A DNA stretch of 13,219 bases from Chloroflexota bacterium (GTDB taxonomy: Bacteria > Chloroflexota > Limnocylindria > QHBO01): positions 1-13,219 of the forward strand of contig JAHFBB010000008.1 of assembly GCA_023250255.1 (NCBI GenBank), in the 5' to 3' direction. The notes beneath the pieces were generated by a model. That model ran no database searches. It was given only the letters and a program-made list of their open reading frames with translations, and was not told the origin of the DNA. Of this stretch, positions 6,477-13,219 are shown piece after piece. The first letter of the stretch is position 1; each line of letters opens with the position of its first letter. The position numbers and the translations under genes were made by a program.

Positions 6477-7461
6477 AGCTGTATCGGATGCGCGGGTCGA
6501 TGTACGCGTACAGCACGTCCACCACCAGGTTCATGATGGCAATGGCGGCCGCGTACAGCATGGTCATGGCCATGATCACCCCGTAGTCACGCTGACCAAT
6601 GCTGGTCACGTAATACCGGCCAATGCCCGGCACGCTGAAGATGAACTCGGTGATGAATGAGCCAGTGATCAGGAACGCCAGCAGCGGGCCCAGGATGGTG
6701 ACCACCGGGATCAGCGCGTTGCGGATCATGTGGACCACGACGACCGACCCCTCCTTCACGCCCTTGCTATGCGCCGTCCGAACGTAGTCGCGGCGGGTCA
6801 CCTCGAGCATGGAGGCACGGGTGTAGCGCGCAATCTGGGCGATCGGGAACAGCGACAGGGCAATCACCGGTAGCACCCACGACGACGGGTCGGTACGCCA
6901 GTCGAGCGAATTGGGCTGGAACCAGCCCAGCGCAATCGAGAACACGACCAGTAACAGGATGGAGGCCACGAACGTGGGCGTGGCGATACCGATGATCGAG
7001 ACGAAGGTTGCCGCGTAGTCCGGGATCCCGTTGTGCCGCAGGGCGGCAATCACCCCCAGCGGGATACCCACGATCACCGACAGGATGAAACTCATCAGCC
7101 CCAGCTGGACCGTCACCCAGATTCCGTCAGCGACGATGTCGTTGACCGAGCGGTCGAGGTACTTGTAGGACGGACCCAGGTCGCCGGCCAGAAGTCCGCC
7201 AAAGACGAGGTTATCCGCCTCGTCGCGTTGAAGCGCACCCTCATCGAACTGCAGTGGGCCGACCCAGTTGAGGTACTGGATGAACACCGGCTCGTCGAGG
7301 TTGTACTTCTGGTCCAGGTGCTCGATGACCGACGGCGGCAGCTTCTTCTCCTTCGACCACGGACCGCCGGGGACGGCGTGCATGAGGCTGAAGGTGATGA
7401 TCGATACGACGAACAGGACCGGGATGATCCAGAGTACCCGTCGGATGAGATAGGCGCCCAC
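6475..7461 (-). CDS. oppB: Peptide ABC transporter permease, OppB/DppB-type
   Basis: A 328-residue membrane permease. Helix 1 (about 9-28) is followed by MHAVPGGPW, the post-helix-1 motif of OppB. More helices follow at about 115-140, 152-178, 195-211, 252-272 and 297-318. The EAA loop at about 226-252 reads YVRTAHSKGVKEGSV...RNALIPVVT. The protein ends in YAYIDPRIRYS. The PGGPW motif and the KYNLDEPVFIQYLNW segment resemble OppB of oligopeptide systems more than DppB. The start is GTG at 7461, fixed by AGGAG (7469-7473) 7 bases upstream. A 135-base gap rich in hairpins separates it from its binding-protein gene. Confidence 0.95.
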   Translation of the reverse strand: MGAYLIRRVLWIIPVLFVVSIITFSLMHAVPGGPWSKEKKLPPSVIEHLDQKYNLDEPVFIQYLNWVGPLQFDEGALQRDEADNLVFGGLLAGDLGPSYKYLDRSVNDIVADGIWVTVQLGLMSFILSVIVGIPLGVIAALRHNGIPDYAATFVSIIGIATPTFVASILLLVVFSIALGWFQPNSLDWRTDPSSWVLPVIALSLFPIAQIARYTRASMLEVTRRDYVRTAHSKGVKEGSVVVVHMIRNALIPVVTILGPLLAFLITGSFITEFIFSVPGIGRYYVTSIGQRDYGVIMAMTMLYAAAIAIMNLVVDVLYAYIDPRIRYS

Positions 7462-7468
7462 GACCAGA

Positions 7469-7473
7469 CTCCT
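7469..7473 (-). promoter_or_regulatory. Ribosome binding site of oppB
   Basis: AGGAG sits 7 bases before the GTG at 7461 and decides this non-ATG start. It lies just beyond the large hairpin, so its access is unlikely to be blocked by that stem. Confidence 0.65.
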
Positions 7474-7496
7474 GTATCAGATTTCGCCAGTGTAGT

Positions 7497-7546
7497 CGAC
7501 GGCCGCGGCCCCCGAAGACTCTCGCCTCGGATCGCCGCGGCCGTCG
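7497..7546 (-). other. Large intercistronic hairpin between oppA and oppB
   Basis: A perfect 13-pair inverted repeat (7497-7509 with 7534-7546, CGACGGCCGCGGC type) encloses 24 bases, which themselves contain a short nested CCGA/TCGG stem. No T run follows on the minus strand, so it is better read as an mRNA-stabilising or processing element, or a weak or factor-assisted terminator, than as an intrinsic terminator. Confidence 0.55.
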
Positions 7547-7572
7547 GGCGGGCCGGCGGACCGGCCCACCCG
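7545..7572 (-). other. Second intercistronic hairpin downstream of oppA
   Basis: A 7-pair stem GGGCCGG/CCGGCCC around a 4-base loop extends past one C/A mismatch by four more pairs. It lies immediately next to the larger hairpin at 7497-7546. Nearer the stop codon is a smaller AGGTCA/TGACCT stem (7580-7597), so three stems follow the gene in a row. Confidence 0.5.
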
Positions 7573-7596
7573 ACCGTTCAGGTCAGGGAATTGACC

Positions 7597-9270
7597 TTAC
7601 ATCTCGTGGGGGGCAATCGTGATCCACGAGTAGAAGAGTTCGCCCGTGCTGCTGTCCTGCGACGTGGGAACCAGGTTCTGGACCCACGGCTTGATCAGCG
7701 TGAACCGGGCCCCGTTGCGGATGGTGATGATCGGCGCATCGGCCATCACCTGCTCCTGGGCCTGGTTGTACAGCGGGACCTGCTCGTCGAGGGTCGCCTT
7801 GACAGCCGCCTCGGCCAGCAGTGCGTCCACTTCCTCGTTGCAGTACCCCCCGTTGTTGTTCCCGCTGCTGCAGGAAATGAGGTCCGTGAGGAAGTTGTTC
7901 GGGTGCGGGTAGTCCGCGCCCCAACCAAGGCGGAAGATGTCAAACGGATCTTCCGACAGGCGGGAGAGGTAGGCGCCCCACTCCAGGCTGACCGGCTCGA
8001 CGGTGACGCCGAAGGCGGTCGACCACTGGCCCTGCATGAACTCGACCTTGTTCTCATGGTTCGAGTCAGCGTTGAACCCGATCTGCAGATGCAGGTCGGC
8101 GGCCGTGATCCCAAGCTCGGAGAGGCCAGCCGCGAAGTCGGCCTGAGCCTGTTCGAGGTTGTACTCCCAGAACTTGGTGTCCTGGTAACCGGGCATGCCC
8201 GGCGGGACGAGGCTGTAGGCCACGGTTCCGATGCCACCAAACGCAACGGTGATCATGGTTTCGCGGTCAATGGCCTCGGTGAACGCCTTGCGCAGATTGA
8301 GCGACTGGGCGAACGGACCATTCGGGTCCTTCAGGTCAAAGCCGAAGTAGTAGATCGACAGGACGGTGCCCTGCAGAACCTCTTGGCTCAGCTCGGGATC
8401 CTCCTGAACGCGCGCCACGTCCTGGGACGGGACGCTACCAATGTCCAGATCATCCGTCTCGTACGCGCCAAGGCTGGCGGCCGGGTCGGCGATCATGGCC
8501 ATTTCGATGCGCTCGAGCGTCGGCGCAGGGCCGGCGGACCAGTTCTCGTTCGCCTCAAGCACGATCTGGGCGTTGTGCTCCCAGGTGGTGAGCTTCATGG
8601 GACCGGAGGACACGTAGTTCTCCGCCTCGGTGAAGCCCTCGGTGCTCGTCCACGACTCCTGCAGCGGCACGGTCACCCACAGGGTCGCGATGTACACGAA
8701 GTACGAAGCGGCGTGGGCGAGCGACACCACGAAGGTGCTGTCGTCGGGGGCAGAAACACCAAACGCGTCAAGCATGGCGTCGATGTCATCGACTTCCGGA
8801 TCAGCACCGAGCAACTCGGAGCCGCCGACGACGTCAGCCATGACGTAGCTGTAACCGGCGGCAGTCCGCGGGTCGATGAGTCGCTTCCAGCTGTAGACGA
8901 AGTCGCCGGCAACGATGGGATCACCGTTGCTGTACTTCAAGTCCGACTTCAGGTGGAAGGTGATGGTCTGACCATCCTCGCTGACGTCCCAGCTCTCGGC
9001 CAGGCCCGGAACGATGTTCAGGTCCTCGTCGAAATAAGCCAGGGGGTAGGTGAGCGAGCGCAGAACCTGGATGGACGCGCTGTCGGTCGCAGCGGTCGGG
9101 TCGAGCGTTGGGGGCTCGCCGCCGATGTCAACCCGGAGGACCTGCTCGGCGGGCGCGACAGACGGTGTCGAACTGCCCGAGGGCTCCTGGCTGGTGCCGG
9201 TATCGGCAGTGCAGGCCGCCAGAACGACGGTCAGCGCCACCATGGCACCCATAACTCTCTTAAACCACAT
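7597..9270 (-). CDS. oppA: Oligopeptide-binding lipoprotein, OppA-type (SBP_bac_5), canonical order
   Basis: A 557-residue extracytoplasmic binding protein that would capture oligopeptides for the permeases encoded downstream. The lipoprotein signal has lipobox L17-A-A-C20, followed by a Ser/Thr/Pro-rich linker to about 42. Family blocks run in the usual order: GGEPPTLDP (50-58), LAESWDVSEDGQTITFHL (90-107), GDFVYSWKRLIDPRTA (122-137, strongly OppA-like), FVVSLAHAASYF (180-191), SSGPMKL (221-227), LNLRKAFTEAIDRETM (324-339), LGWGADYPHPNNF (448-460), YNQAQEQVMADAPII (501-515) and a normal C-terminus. Two cysteines (C467, C477) could form a disulphide. The start at 9270 is preferred over the in-frame ATG at 9279 because AAAGG (9280-9284) lies 9 bases upstream. 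Transcription probably starts in the long gap before it. Confidence 0.94.
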   Translation of the reverse strand: MWFKRVMGAMVALTVVLAACTADTGTSQEPSGSSTPSVAPAEQVLRVDIGGEPPTLDPTAATDSASIQVLRSLTYPLAYFDEDLNIVPGLAESWDVSEDGQTITFHLKSDLKYSNGDPIVAGDFVYSWKRLIDPRTAAGYSYVMADVVGGSELLGADPEVDDIDAMLDAFGVSAPDDSTFVVSLAHAASYFVYIATLWVTVPLQESWTSTEGFTEAENYVSSGPMKLTTWEHNAQIVLEANENWSAGPAPTLERIEMAMIADPAASLGAYETDDLDIGSVPSQDVARVQEDPELSQEVLQGTVLSIYYFGFDLKDPNGPFAQSLNLRKAFTEAIDRETMITVAFGGIGTVAYSLVPPGMPGYQDTKFWEYNLEQAQADFAAGLSELGITAADLHLQIGFNADSNHENKVEFMQGQWSTAFGVTVEPVSLEWGAYLSRLSEDPFDIFRLGWGADYPHPNNFLTDLISCSSGNNNGGYCNEEVDALLAEAAVKATLDEQVPLYNQAQEQVMADAPIITIRNGARFTLIKPWVQNLVPTSQDSSTGELFYSWITIAPHEM

Positions 9271-9629
9271 ACACCTCATCCTTTCGCCATGTTGGCGTGA
9301 GTGCGGAGATCTCGCCGCGCATCGCGGCGCATCGGTCCTGTCTGGGCGAGGCACGTTGCCCCTTCCAGGGTGGAAGATGACGTCCTGCGATGGGCGCGGT
9401 TGACCCTCCTCTCCATCGGTTCGCCGGAGCCAGTTCTCGCCGTCCCGACCGCCCCAACAGGGAGCGTGCCTGAGACATGCTCAAACCGCCGGTGGGCACA
9501 GCCCGCGGCAAAGTCCGTCAATGATGACCCGCTGCCAACGCCCGCGTCAAGGTGACCCTCCCGCGTCCGCAGGCGGCGGTTTGTCACTATTCGCTAGTCG
9601 GGTGGGCGTTGAAAGGTTCAGATTTGACC
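9271..9629 (-). other. Gene-free region upstream of the transporter cluster
   Basis: About 360 bases with no convincing gene; short open frames here have no recognisable features. It holds the start signals of oppA, a 7-pair GC hairpin with a CAT triloop (9313-9329), a 6-pair hairpin (9362-9376) and a small CGCCA/TGGCG stem (9285-9297) just before the ribosome binding site. No clear intrinsic terminator for the upstream lipoprotein gene is visible. No riboswitch class is recognised. Confidence 0.6.
9521..9550 (-). promoter_or_regulatory. Weak promoter candidate for the transporter operon
   Basis: TTGACG (9545-9550), an 18-base spacer and CATCAT (9521-9526) give five and four matches to the housekeeping -35 and -10 consensus. 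This would give a leader of roughly 240 bases. In such GC-rich DNA this can occur by chance. Confidence 0.22.
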
Positions 9630-10412
9630 TCAGCGGACGAAGGCCCAGCCGGAGGCCGAGGCCACCTGCGCGGTACTGACACCGCCGCCGGAGATCTCGA
9701 ATTCGCGTTCCTCGCCCGGCGCCAGGGGGCTGCCGACCGAGGCGGCCACGACGGCGCCGACGAACTCGCCGTCCGCGTCGAAGAAGGCGACCCCGACGGC
9801 GGGTGGCTGATTCCGTTCGATGGAGTTGTCGTTGGTGAGCGTCCCGCGGACAGTGACTTCCCCGGCAGTTCCCGGTGACCAGCGGAGGTCACTGACGTCG
9901 AACTCGAGACCCGGCTCGTCATCCATCCCGCGCGTCGGGCAGGCCTTGATATGGGCCGTCAGATCCGCCGGGGTGCCACTGCCGGTGATCGGTTGGCCGC
10001 CCATCAGGTAGGTGGCAACCGTCCCGACCTGGACAATGGATGGGCTCGGGAAGAAGCGGCCGGCGCGGGTGTAGATCGCGTTGCCGCCCTCGGCCCACTC
10101 GAGCCGGATCACGGGCTGCCAGAGCTGCTGGGGCTCGTAGTCGTACAGCGTATTCAGGAAGGTGACCGGTTGGTCACCGATGTTCCGCAGTTCGAAGTAC
10201 ATCGACACCTGGCCGAAGGCAAGGTGCACGTGCTGGATGATTTCGCCCCGCCAGGGCTGCACGGGTCCCGCTGGCGGCGGAACCCGATAGGTAAGGGTCA
10301 CCGCCGCAGGATCAGACGCGCCGGGCGTTGCGGACTCGCCAGGCGTGACGCCGCATCCGGCAAGGACCAGGCCTGCCGCGGCAAGGGCCGCCGCAATCCG
10401 ACCGGGGATCAC
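9630..10412 (-). CDS. Secreted lipoprotein of unknown function in a sigma/anti-sigma cassette
   Basis: A 260-residue predicted lipoprotein. The short signal (MIPGRIAAALAAAGLVLAGC) has lipobox L17-A-G-C20, followed by a Pro/Ala/Ser-rich linker. The body looks like two beta-rich parts. The first contains HVHLAFGQVSMYFELRNIGD, a typical strand pattern of immunoglobulin-like DUF folds. The second, FDVSDLRWSPGTAGEVTVRG...LAPGEEREFEI, resembles FxLYD-type domains. That resemblance is by eye only. No catalytic motif is visible. The GTG start at 10412 overlaps the stop of the anti-sigma gene (GTGA), which strongly suggests coupled translation and places this protein in the same regulatory unit. An open frame back to 10532 overlaps that gene and lacks a signal peptide at its start, so it is rejected. 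It could sense an envelope cue or be a product of the regulon. Confidence 0.8.
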   Translation of the reverse strand: MIPGRIAAALAAAGLVLAGCGVTPGESATPGASDPAAVTLTYRVPPPAGPVQPWRGEIIQHVHLAFGQVSMYFELRNIGDQPVTFLNTLYDYEPQQLWQPVIRLEWAEGGNAIYTRAGRFFPSPSIVQVGTVATYLMGGQPITGSGTPADLTAHIKACPTRGMDDEPGLEFDVSDLRWSPGTAGEVTVRGTLTNDNSIERNQPPAVGVAFFDADGEFVGAVVAASVGSPLAPGEEREFEISGGGVSTAQVASASGWAFVR

Positions 10413-10960
10413 TGGGTCAGGCCGGTCTTCGCCTCGGAGTGGAACGGCACCTTGCCTGAAGGATCGACCCAGGCGGTCAGCTGGGTTGCAGGGGGAGACG
10501 GCGGCGGCGAGGTGACATACGCCAGGTACCAATCCGATGCATCCACCGGCAGCGGATCGTTGTCGGCGGCTTCCATCAGGCCCGTCTGGACGGGCATGCG
10601 CGACACCGGTACCAGGCCTCCCCGATCGAAGGCAGGCAGAACCGCCGCCGCCAGAAGGACGAAGGCGGCTCCCAGCGGCAGCAGCCGGACGCGCCAGCCC
10701 ATCCGCCCAAGGCGGCTGGGTGCGGCCGGTTCGAGGGCCCGTCGGCGGACCTCCAGCCAGGCGTTCGGCGAGGCCTGGTATCCGGCAACCCGTGCGGCCA
10801 AGGCCCGCTGCAGTTGAACGACCAGTTCACGATCGAGGCCGACCTCATCGCGACAGGCGCGGCACGTCTCGAGATGAGCCAGGTGAGGCGCGGACCAATC
10901 ATCGAGTTCGCCGAAACGGAAGAACTCCAGGAGTTCGCGCATGATTCGCCGGCAGCTCAT
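10409..10960 (-). CDS. Membrane anti-sigma factor with zinc-finger (ZAS) motif
   Basis: A 183-residue protein. An N-terminal cytoplasmic domain carries H29-x3-C33-x2-C36 (HLETCRAC), the zinc-binding anti-sigma (ZAS/zf-HC2) signature. A single membrane helix follows at about 91-111 (VRLLPLGAAFVLLAAAVLPAF). The remaining ~70 residues, Pro/Ser-rich, would be outside the membrane. By family knowledge such proteins hold their partner ECF sigma factor inactive until an envelope signal causes release. The start at 10960 overlaps the stop of the sigma gene (TGATG), with GGGGAGGAG (10969-10977) 8 bases upstream. A longer frame to 11083 runs entirely inside the sigma gene and is rejected. The signal is unknown. 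Confidence 0.9.
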   Translation of the reverse strand: MSCRRIMRELLEFFRFGELDDWSAPHLAHLETCRACRDEVGLDRELVVQLQRALAARVAGYQASPNAWLEVRRRALEPAAPSRLGRMGWRVRLLPLGAAFVLLAAAVLPAFDRGGLVPVSRMPVQTGLMEAADNDPLPVDASDWYLAYVTSPPPSPPATQLTAWVDPSGKVPFHSEAKTGLTQ

Positions 10961-11577
10961 CAGGCCAACTCCTCCCCGGCCAGGCGACCGCCGGCGACGG
11001 TGGCCCGGCGCTCCACCGGCAGGAGCACCCGCAGCGCTCGCAGTGCGTAGTGGATCCGGGACTTCATTGTTCCCACCCGGCAACCGGCGATGTCCGCCGC
11101 CTCTGCCAGCGAATAGCCGTGGAGGTAATACAGAACGACTGCGCCGCGCTGCTTCGGCGGAAGTGCGTCGATCCCCCGCTGCAGGACCTCGAGGATCTCC
11201 CGCGACTCGACGACCTGGTCGGGTCGCGCGGCGATGTCCGGGGCCAGGTTACCGATGAGGTCGGTCAATGGTTCAGCCAGCGGGCGGCGACGGGACAGGC
11301 GGGTGAAGCACATGTTGGTACACACCCGCTGGAGCCACGGCAGCGGCGAGACATCGGTCCGCAGGCGATCCCGGACGCGATAGGCCTTGACGAAGCAGTC
11401 CTGGAGGATCTCCTCGGCCAGGAATGGATCGCGAGTGATGGCGAGGGCGGTCAGGTAGACCGGGCGCTGGTAGGCAGCGAAGAATTCCTCGAAGGCGTCG
11501 AGGTCTCCGCCCTGCATGCGGCTGACCAGGTCGTGCTGCGCACCGGTGTTTCCCAAGGTGTTGATTCTACGCTGCAC
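10960..11577 (-). CDS. ECF-family RNA polymerase sigma factor
   Basis: About 205 residues with the two ECF modules. Region 2 is QHDLVSRMQGGDLDAFEEFF...FLAEEILQDCFVKAYR, with the core-binding AEEILQDCF block. Region 4 is IDALPPKQRGAVVLYYLHGYSLAEAADIAGCRVGTMKSRIHYALRALR, a helix-turn-helix that reads the -35 box. It would direct polymerase to a small regulon under control of the anti-sigma factor encoded next. The start is uncertain. An open frame extends to 11697, but its first 40 residues overlap gcvPB and are not ECF-like. GTG at 11577 overlaps the gcvPB stop by 11 bases, TTG at 11556 is just past that stop, and ATG at 11517 would cut conserved residues of region 2. None has a clear ribosome binding site, so 11577 is a working choice. 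Confidence 0.88.
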   Translation of the reverse strand: MQRRINTLGNTGAQHDLVSRMQGGDLDAFEEFFAAYQRPVYLTALAITRDPFLAEEILQDCFVKAYRVRDRLRTDVSPLPWLQRVCTNMCFTRLSRRRPLAEPLTDLIGNLAPDIAARPDQVVESREILEVLQRGIDALPPKQRGAVVLYYLHGYSLAEAADIAGCRVGTMKSRIHYALRALRVLLPVERRATVAGGRLAGEELA

Positions 11578-13183
11578 CCACGCCGGGGGTTCGATTCGGC
11601 TCCGGCTCGGGCAGCCAGCGGAGGTCCGGTTGGCGGGCGGCGGTGGCCTCGTCGAGGCGTCCGACCGGGGTGGTGAGCGGAGCGGCCCGAACGGCATCCG
11701 GATCGGTGCGCGCCTGCTCGGCGAGCTCGGTCATGATGGTCACGAAGCGGTCGAGGGTTTCGATGGTTTCCGTCTCGGTCGGCTCGATCATCAGCGCCTC
11801 TTCGACGATGAGCGGGAAGTAGATGGTCGGGGGGTGGACGCCACGGTCAAGGATGGCCTTGGCCAGGTCGAGGGTGCTGACCCCGTTCTCACGCTTCTGG
11901 CGCCTTCCGCTGAACACGACTTCGTGCTTGCACAACCGGTCGTAGGGCAGGTCATACGACCCCCGCAGGCGGACGCGCAGGTAGTTCGCCGCCAGCACGG
12001 CGTCGTTGCTGACCGTGCGCAGGCCGGCTTCGCCGTTAGCCCGGATGTAGGCATACGCCCGCAGATGCATGCCGAAGTTGCCCTGGAACGAGCGGACCCG
12101 ACCGATGGCCGTGGTCCGGCTGCCCGCTTCCTCGAGCGCAAAGCGCGCGTCGGGCGTTGATCGCCCCGTCCAGGCGTTCGCCCGGACGATGTCCGGATCG
12201 CCGGCGACAAGCAGGGGCAATGGACCTGGCAGGAATGGAGCCAGGCGGGGGCCGACCCCAATCGGTCCCGCGCCGGGTCCTCCCCCGCCGTGCGGGGTGG
12301 AAAACGTCTTGTGGAGGTTGAAGTGCATGACGTCAAAGCCCGCTTCACCGGGCCGGAAGCGACCCAGGATTGCGTTCAGGTTGGCGCCGTCCATGTAGGC
12401 AATCGCCCCTGCGGCGTGGACCGCGGCCAGGACCTGGTCGATCTGGTCCTCGAAGATTCCGAGCGTGCTCGGATTGGTGATCATCAGCGCCGCGGTGTCC
12501 GGCCCGAGCGCGGCGGTCAGCGCGTCGAGGTCAATCCCGCCACGTGCGTTCGAGGGGATGGTCACCGTGGTGTAGCCCACCATGCTGGCGGTGGCCGGGT
12601 TGGTGCCATGGGCACTGTCGGGGACCAGCACGACCGAGCGTTCGGTATCGCCGCGGGACCGATGGTAGGCCCGTGTCATCAACAGGCCGGTCAGCTCGCC
12701 GTGCGCGCCGGCGGCCGGCTGCAGGCTGACCGCACTGAACCCGCTGATCTCGCGGAGCAGTTCGGCGAGCAGCCATTGGAGTTCCAGGCTGCCCTGGCTG
12801 AGGACCGCGGGATCCAACGGATGGGAGCCGGCCAGTCCGGGGAGGTGGGCGGCCCATTCGTTGACCTTGGGGTTGTACTTCATGGTGCACGAACCCAGTG
12901 GGTAGAAGTCGAGGTCGATGGCGTGGTTCAGCCGGCTCAGCCGATTGAAGTGGCGCAGGAGCCCCAGTTCGTCCAGCTCGGGGAGTCGCGGGGCCGTCCG
13001 GCGTCGCGCGGCTGACGGGATCTCGGATTGGCCCACGGCGGCACCGGTGGCGGCCGATGAGGGCGGCGGGAAGTGCACGCCGCGCCGGCCTGGGTGCGAC
13101 AACTCGAAGACGGTCGGCTCGATGACCGTGTTCCCTACCCCTGCCGTCGTCCCGCCGAAGGCGGCACCCCGCCCACTGATCAT
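11567..13183 (-). CDS. gcvPB: Glycine dehydrogenase (decarboxylating) subunit 2 (P-protein, beta)
   Basis: A 538-residue PLP-dependent subunit of the glycine cleavage system. With GcvPA it decarboxylates glycine and passes the aminomethyl group to the lipoyl H-protein. Diagnostic blocks are FELSHPGRRG (26-35), DFYPLGSCTMKYNPKVNE (92-109), LQPAAGAHGELTGLL (154-168), DSAHGTNPATA (189-199), YMDGANLNAILG (263-274) and NLHKTFSTPHGGGGPGAG (289-306), in which K292 should hold the cofactor. The C-terminal TTPVGRLDEATAARQPDLRW is also usual for the family. Length is near normal, with a low-complexity insert at about 41-60. The ATG overlaps the stop of the upstream gene (ATGA), matching the usual gcvPA-gcvPB order. 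It runs into the sigma factor gene with no terminator visible between them. Confidence 0.96.
   Translation of the reverse strand: MISGRGAAFGGTTAGVGNTVIEPTVFELSHPGRRGVHFPPPSSAATGAAVGQSEIPSAARRRTAPRLPELDELGLLRHFNRLSRLNHAIDLDFYPLGSCTMKYNPKVNEWAAHLPGLAGSHPLDPAVLSQGSLELQWLLAELLREISGFSAVSLQPAAGAHGELTGLLMTRAYHRSRGDTERSVVLVPDSAHGTNPATASMVGYTTVTIPSNARGGIDLDALTAALGPDTAALMITNPSTLGIFEDQIDQVLAAVHAAGAIAYMDGANLNAILGRFRPGEAGFDVMHFNLHKTFSTPHGGGGPGAGPIGVGPRLAPFLPGPLPLLVAGDPDIVRANAWTGRSTPDARFALEEAGSRTTAIGRVRSFQGNFGMHLRAYAYIRANGEAGLRTVSNDAVLAANYLRVRLRGSYDLPYDRLCKHEVVFSGRRQKRENGVSTLDLAKAILDRGVHPPTIYFPLIVEEALMIEPTETETIETLDRFVTIMTELAEQARTDPDAVRAAPLTTPVGRLDEATAARQPDLRWLPEPEPNRTPGVGAA
11568..11594 (-). promoter_or_regulatory. 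Candidate ECF-type promoter of the sigma factor operon
   Basis: TCGAAC (11589-11594), a 17-base spacer and CGTA (11568-11571) resemble the AAC-containing -35 and CGTA/CGTC -10 boxes of ECF sigma promoters such as Bacillus sigma-W. The site lies in the last codons of gcvPB, just ahead of the sigma gene, as expected for autoregulation. If it is used, translation would have to begin at the TTG (11556) or further down. It also contains TAGAAT (11564-11569), which could act as a housekeeping -10 instead. Confidence 0.35.
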
Positions 13184-13219
13184 CGGTTCGCCGCCAGGGC
13201 CGCCACCAGGCGGTCGATG
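13180..13219 (-). CDS. gcvPA: 3' end of glycine dehydrogenase subunit 1 (partial)
   Basis: Only twelve codons and a TGA are inside the window (IDRLVAALAANR). The frame is open to the edge, the helical ending suits the C-terminus of GcvPA, and the stop overlaps the gcvPB start by ATGA. The assignment rests mainly on position next to gcvPB. Confidence 0.65.
   Translation of the reverse strand, partial: IDRLVAALAANR

Noticed and set aside
4449..6660. Long plus-strand open frames opposite the permease and ATPase genes
   Set aside because: They are mirror frames of oppC, oppD and oppF, with repetitive charged composition and no motif or ribosome binding site pattern.
7033..9300. A 755-codon open frame on the plus strand
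   Set aside because: It lies opposite oppB and oppA, which have clear family motifs. Its translation is rich in Arg, Asp, Val and Gly with no domain. Long antisense frames are common in GC-rich DNA.
9276..9587. Minus-strand 103-codon open frame before oppA
   Set aside because: Arg/Thr-rich translation without hydrophobic core or motif, ending across the oppA ribosome binding site. It looks like non-coding leader.
11578..11697. N-terminal extension of the sigma factor to 11697
   Set aside because: It overlaps the end of gcvPB, and the Pro/Arg/Ser-rich sequence has no counterpart in ECF sigma factors.
1..13219. tRNA/rRNA genes, CRISPR arrays, insertion sequences, attachment sites
   Set aside because: I saw no clover-leaf, spaced direct repeats, transposase motifs or terminal inverted repeats. 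The inverted repeats present are short intercistronic hairpins.

Overview
The window is very GC-rich, and every gene I can support lies on the minus strand, so it reads from right to left. The two-subunit (GcvPA/GcvPB) glycine decarboxylase, frequent GTG starts, lipobox-bearing binding proteins with Ser/Thr/Glu/Pro-rich linkers and dense start/stop overlaps suggest a high-GC, single-membrane-type bacterium, perhaps Chloroflexota or an actinobacterial relative. This placement is an inference; there is no rRNA or other marker here.

Region 1 (13219-11567): the last codons of gcvPA overlap gcvPB by ATGA. Region 2 (about 11577-9630): a tightly coupled three-gene cassette of an ECF sigma factor, a zinc-finger (HxxxCxxC) membrane anti-sigma factor and a secreted lipoprotein of unknown function. 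The junctions are TGATG and GTGA. A candidate ECF-type promoter lies inside the end of gcvPB. Region 3 (9629-9271): a gene-free stretch of about 360 bases with small hairpins and a weak promoter candidate.

Region 4 (9270-1): eight peptide ABC-transporter genes in a row. First comes a complete OppA-type set: lipoprotein binding protein, two permeases and two ATPases. It is followed by a second lipoprotein binding protein and two more permeases, the last cut by the window edge. No second ATPase pair is seen within the window, so the two ATPases sit between two binding-protein/permease sets and may serve both. In both sets the binding-protein gene is separated from its permease gene by strong RNA hairpins. 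In the second set these include a classic intrinsic terminator.

The most striking observation is the second binding protein (1487-3163). Its sequence blocks look circularly permuted. The segment that normally forms the N-terminal ~115 residues of the mature DppA/OppA family (SBP_bac_5) sits at the C-terminus. A new N-terminus, complete with lipoprotein signal and linker, begins where that segment would normally end. Every family block appears once, in rotated order, in one open frame. The neighbouring binding protein at 7597-9270 has the normal order and serves as an internal control.
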